From positions 1-51,503 of the forward strand of contig JACRCN010000034.1 of NCBI GenBank assembly GCA_016219005.1: 51,503 nt of DNA, written 5' to 3'. Below the pieces are notes generated by a model. It saw only the letters and a program-made list of their open reading frames with translations, was not told where the DNA came from and did not search any database. This DNA comes from Deltaproteobacteria bacterium. Its GTDB lineage: Bacteria > Desulfobacterota > Desulfobacteria > Desulfobacterales > SpSt-501. Below, one piece after another: positions 51,409-51,503 of the stretch (position 1 is the stretch's first letter; every line of letters starts with the position of its first letter). The position numbers and the translations under genes are program-made.

Positions 51409-51503
51409 GCTTTCGCCGAAAGCCCAATCTCGGCGTTGCGCTGCATCTCGCTTTGGCGGCGGCGTACCGGAAGCACGCCTCGCAAAGCGAAACATGAAAC
51501 CAC
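51409..51503. repeat. Second copy of the 41458-41583 repeat, cut by the window end
   Basis: The sequence after the cytochrome gene contains GGCGTTGCGCTGCATC and GAAGCACGCCTCGC with the same spacing as in the minus-strand reading of the 41458-41583 element. The two differ at many positions, so they are diverged members of one family. The window ends inside or just after this copy, so its far end cannot be judged. Confidence 0.55.

Noticed and set aside
1-51503. CRISPR arrays, rRNA, tRNA genes, prophage or complete insertion sequences
   Set aside because: I saw no regularly spaced repeats, no tRNA-like cloverleaf or rRNA sequence, and no transposase or integrase reading frame anywhere in the window.

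Overview
The window looks like a chromosomal piece of an anaerobic or respiratory Desulfobacterota-type (deltaproteobacterial) bacterium. This rests on gene content, not on a search: 2-oxoacid:ferredoxin oxidoreductase, TRAP transporters, GlcD/GlcF-type oxidases, a radical-type 4-hydroxybutyryl-CoA-dehydratase homologue, an MglA-type GTPase and an alternative complex III. Most of the sequence is clearly GC-rich. By eye, the block from about 2.95 to 22.45 kb is lower in GC, lies entirely on the minus strand and ends in a gene remnant, so it may be an acquired catabolic island.

Layout. 0.1-2.9 kb (+): a small helical ferritin-like protein, a class III aminotransferase, two tandem hairpins and an MglA-like GTPase. 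3.07-23.2 kb (-): the catabolic block. Read in the direction of transcription it holds an enoyl-CoA hydratase/isomerase, a TetR-SDR fusion, an SDR, a four-subunit 2-oxoacid:ferredoxin oxidoreductase (G, D, A, B), a second SDR, a 4-hydroxybutyryl-CoA-dehydratase-like enzyme, GlcD, GlcF, PanB, an unrecognised protein, TRAP DctP-Q-M, a GntR/FCD regulator, a LarA-like protein and a broken amidohydrolase. 23.4-28.8 kb (-): sirtuin, PfpI/DJ-1 protein, CPA2 antiporter and hybrid histidine kinase. 29.1-37.5 kb (+): a poly-gamma-glutamate locus (PilZ-like protein, PgsB, PgsC, PgsW-like protein, small secreted protein, gamma-glutamyltransferase, DctM-like permease, 48-residue membrane protein, M14-type deacylase). 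37.8-41.9 kb (-): thioredoxin-reductase-like flavoprotein, cysteine-dioxygenase-like cupin, molybdopterin oxidoreductase, MTH1187-type protein. 42.2-51.4 kb (+): M1 aminopeptidase, then an alternative complex III locus in the order B-C-D-F-A.

How the genes may work together. The most interesting reading is the minus-strand block. A PanB (ketopantoate hydroxymethyltransferase) with its active-site residues intact sits without panC or panD, between a 2-hydroxyacid oxidase (GlcDF) and a TRAP importer, and a 2-oxoacid:ferredoxin oxidoreductase lies nearby. That set could run backwards: take up a hydroxyacid such as pantoate, oxidise it to ketopantoate, pass its hydroxymethyl group to tetrahydrofolate through PanB, and oxidise the resulting 2-oxoisovalerate to isobutyryl-CoA. 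This is inference from gene content and has not been tested. A second unusual object is a 463-residue protein joining a TetR-type DNA-binding domain to a degenerate short-chain dehydrogenase, with candidate operator half-sites around its own promoter.

Limits: all family calls were made by reading motifs. No homology search, structure prediction or composition calculation was run. Start codons were chosen from ribosome-binding sites and family fit, and several differ from the longest open frame.
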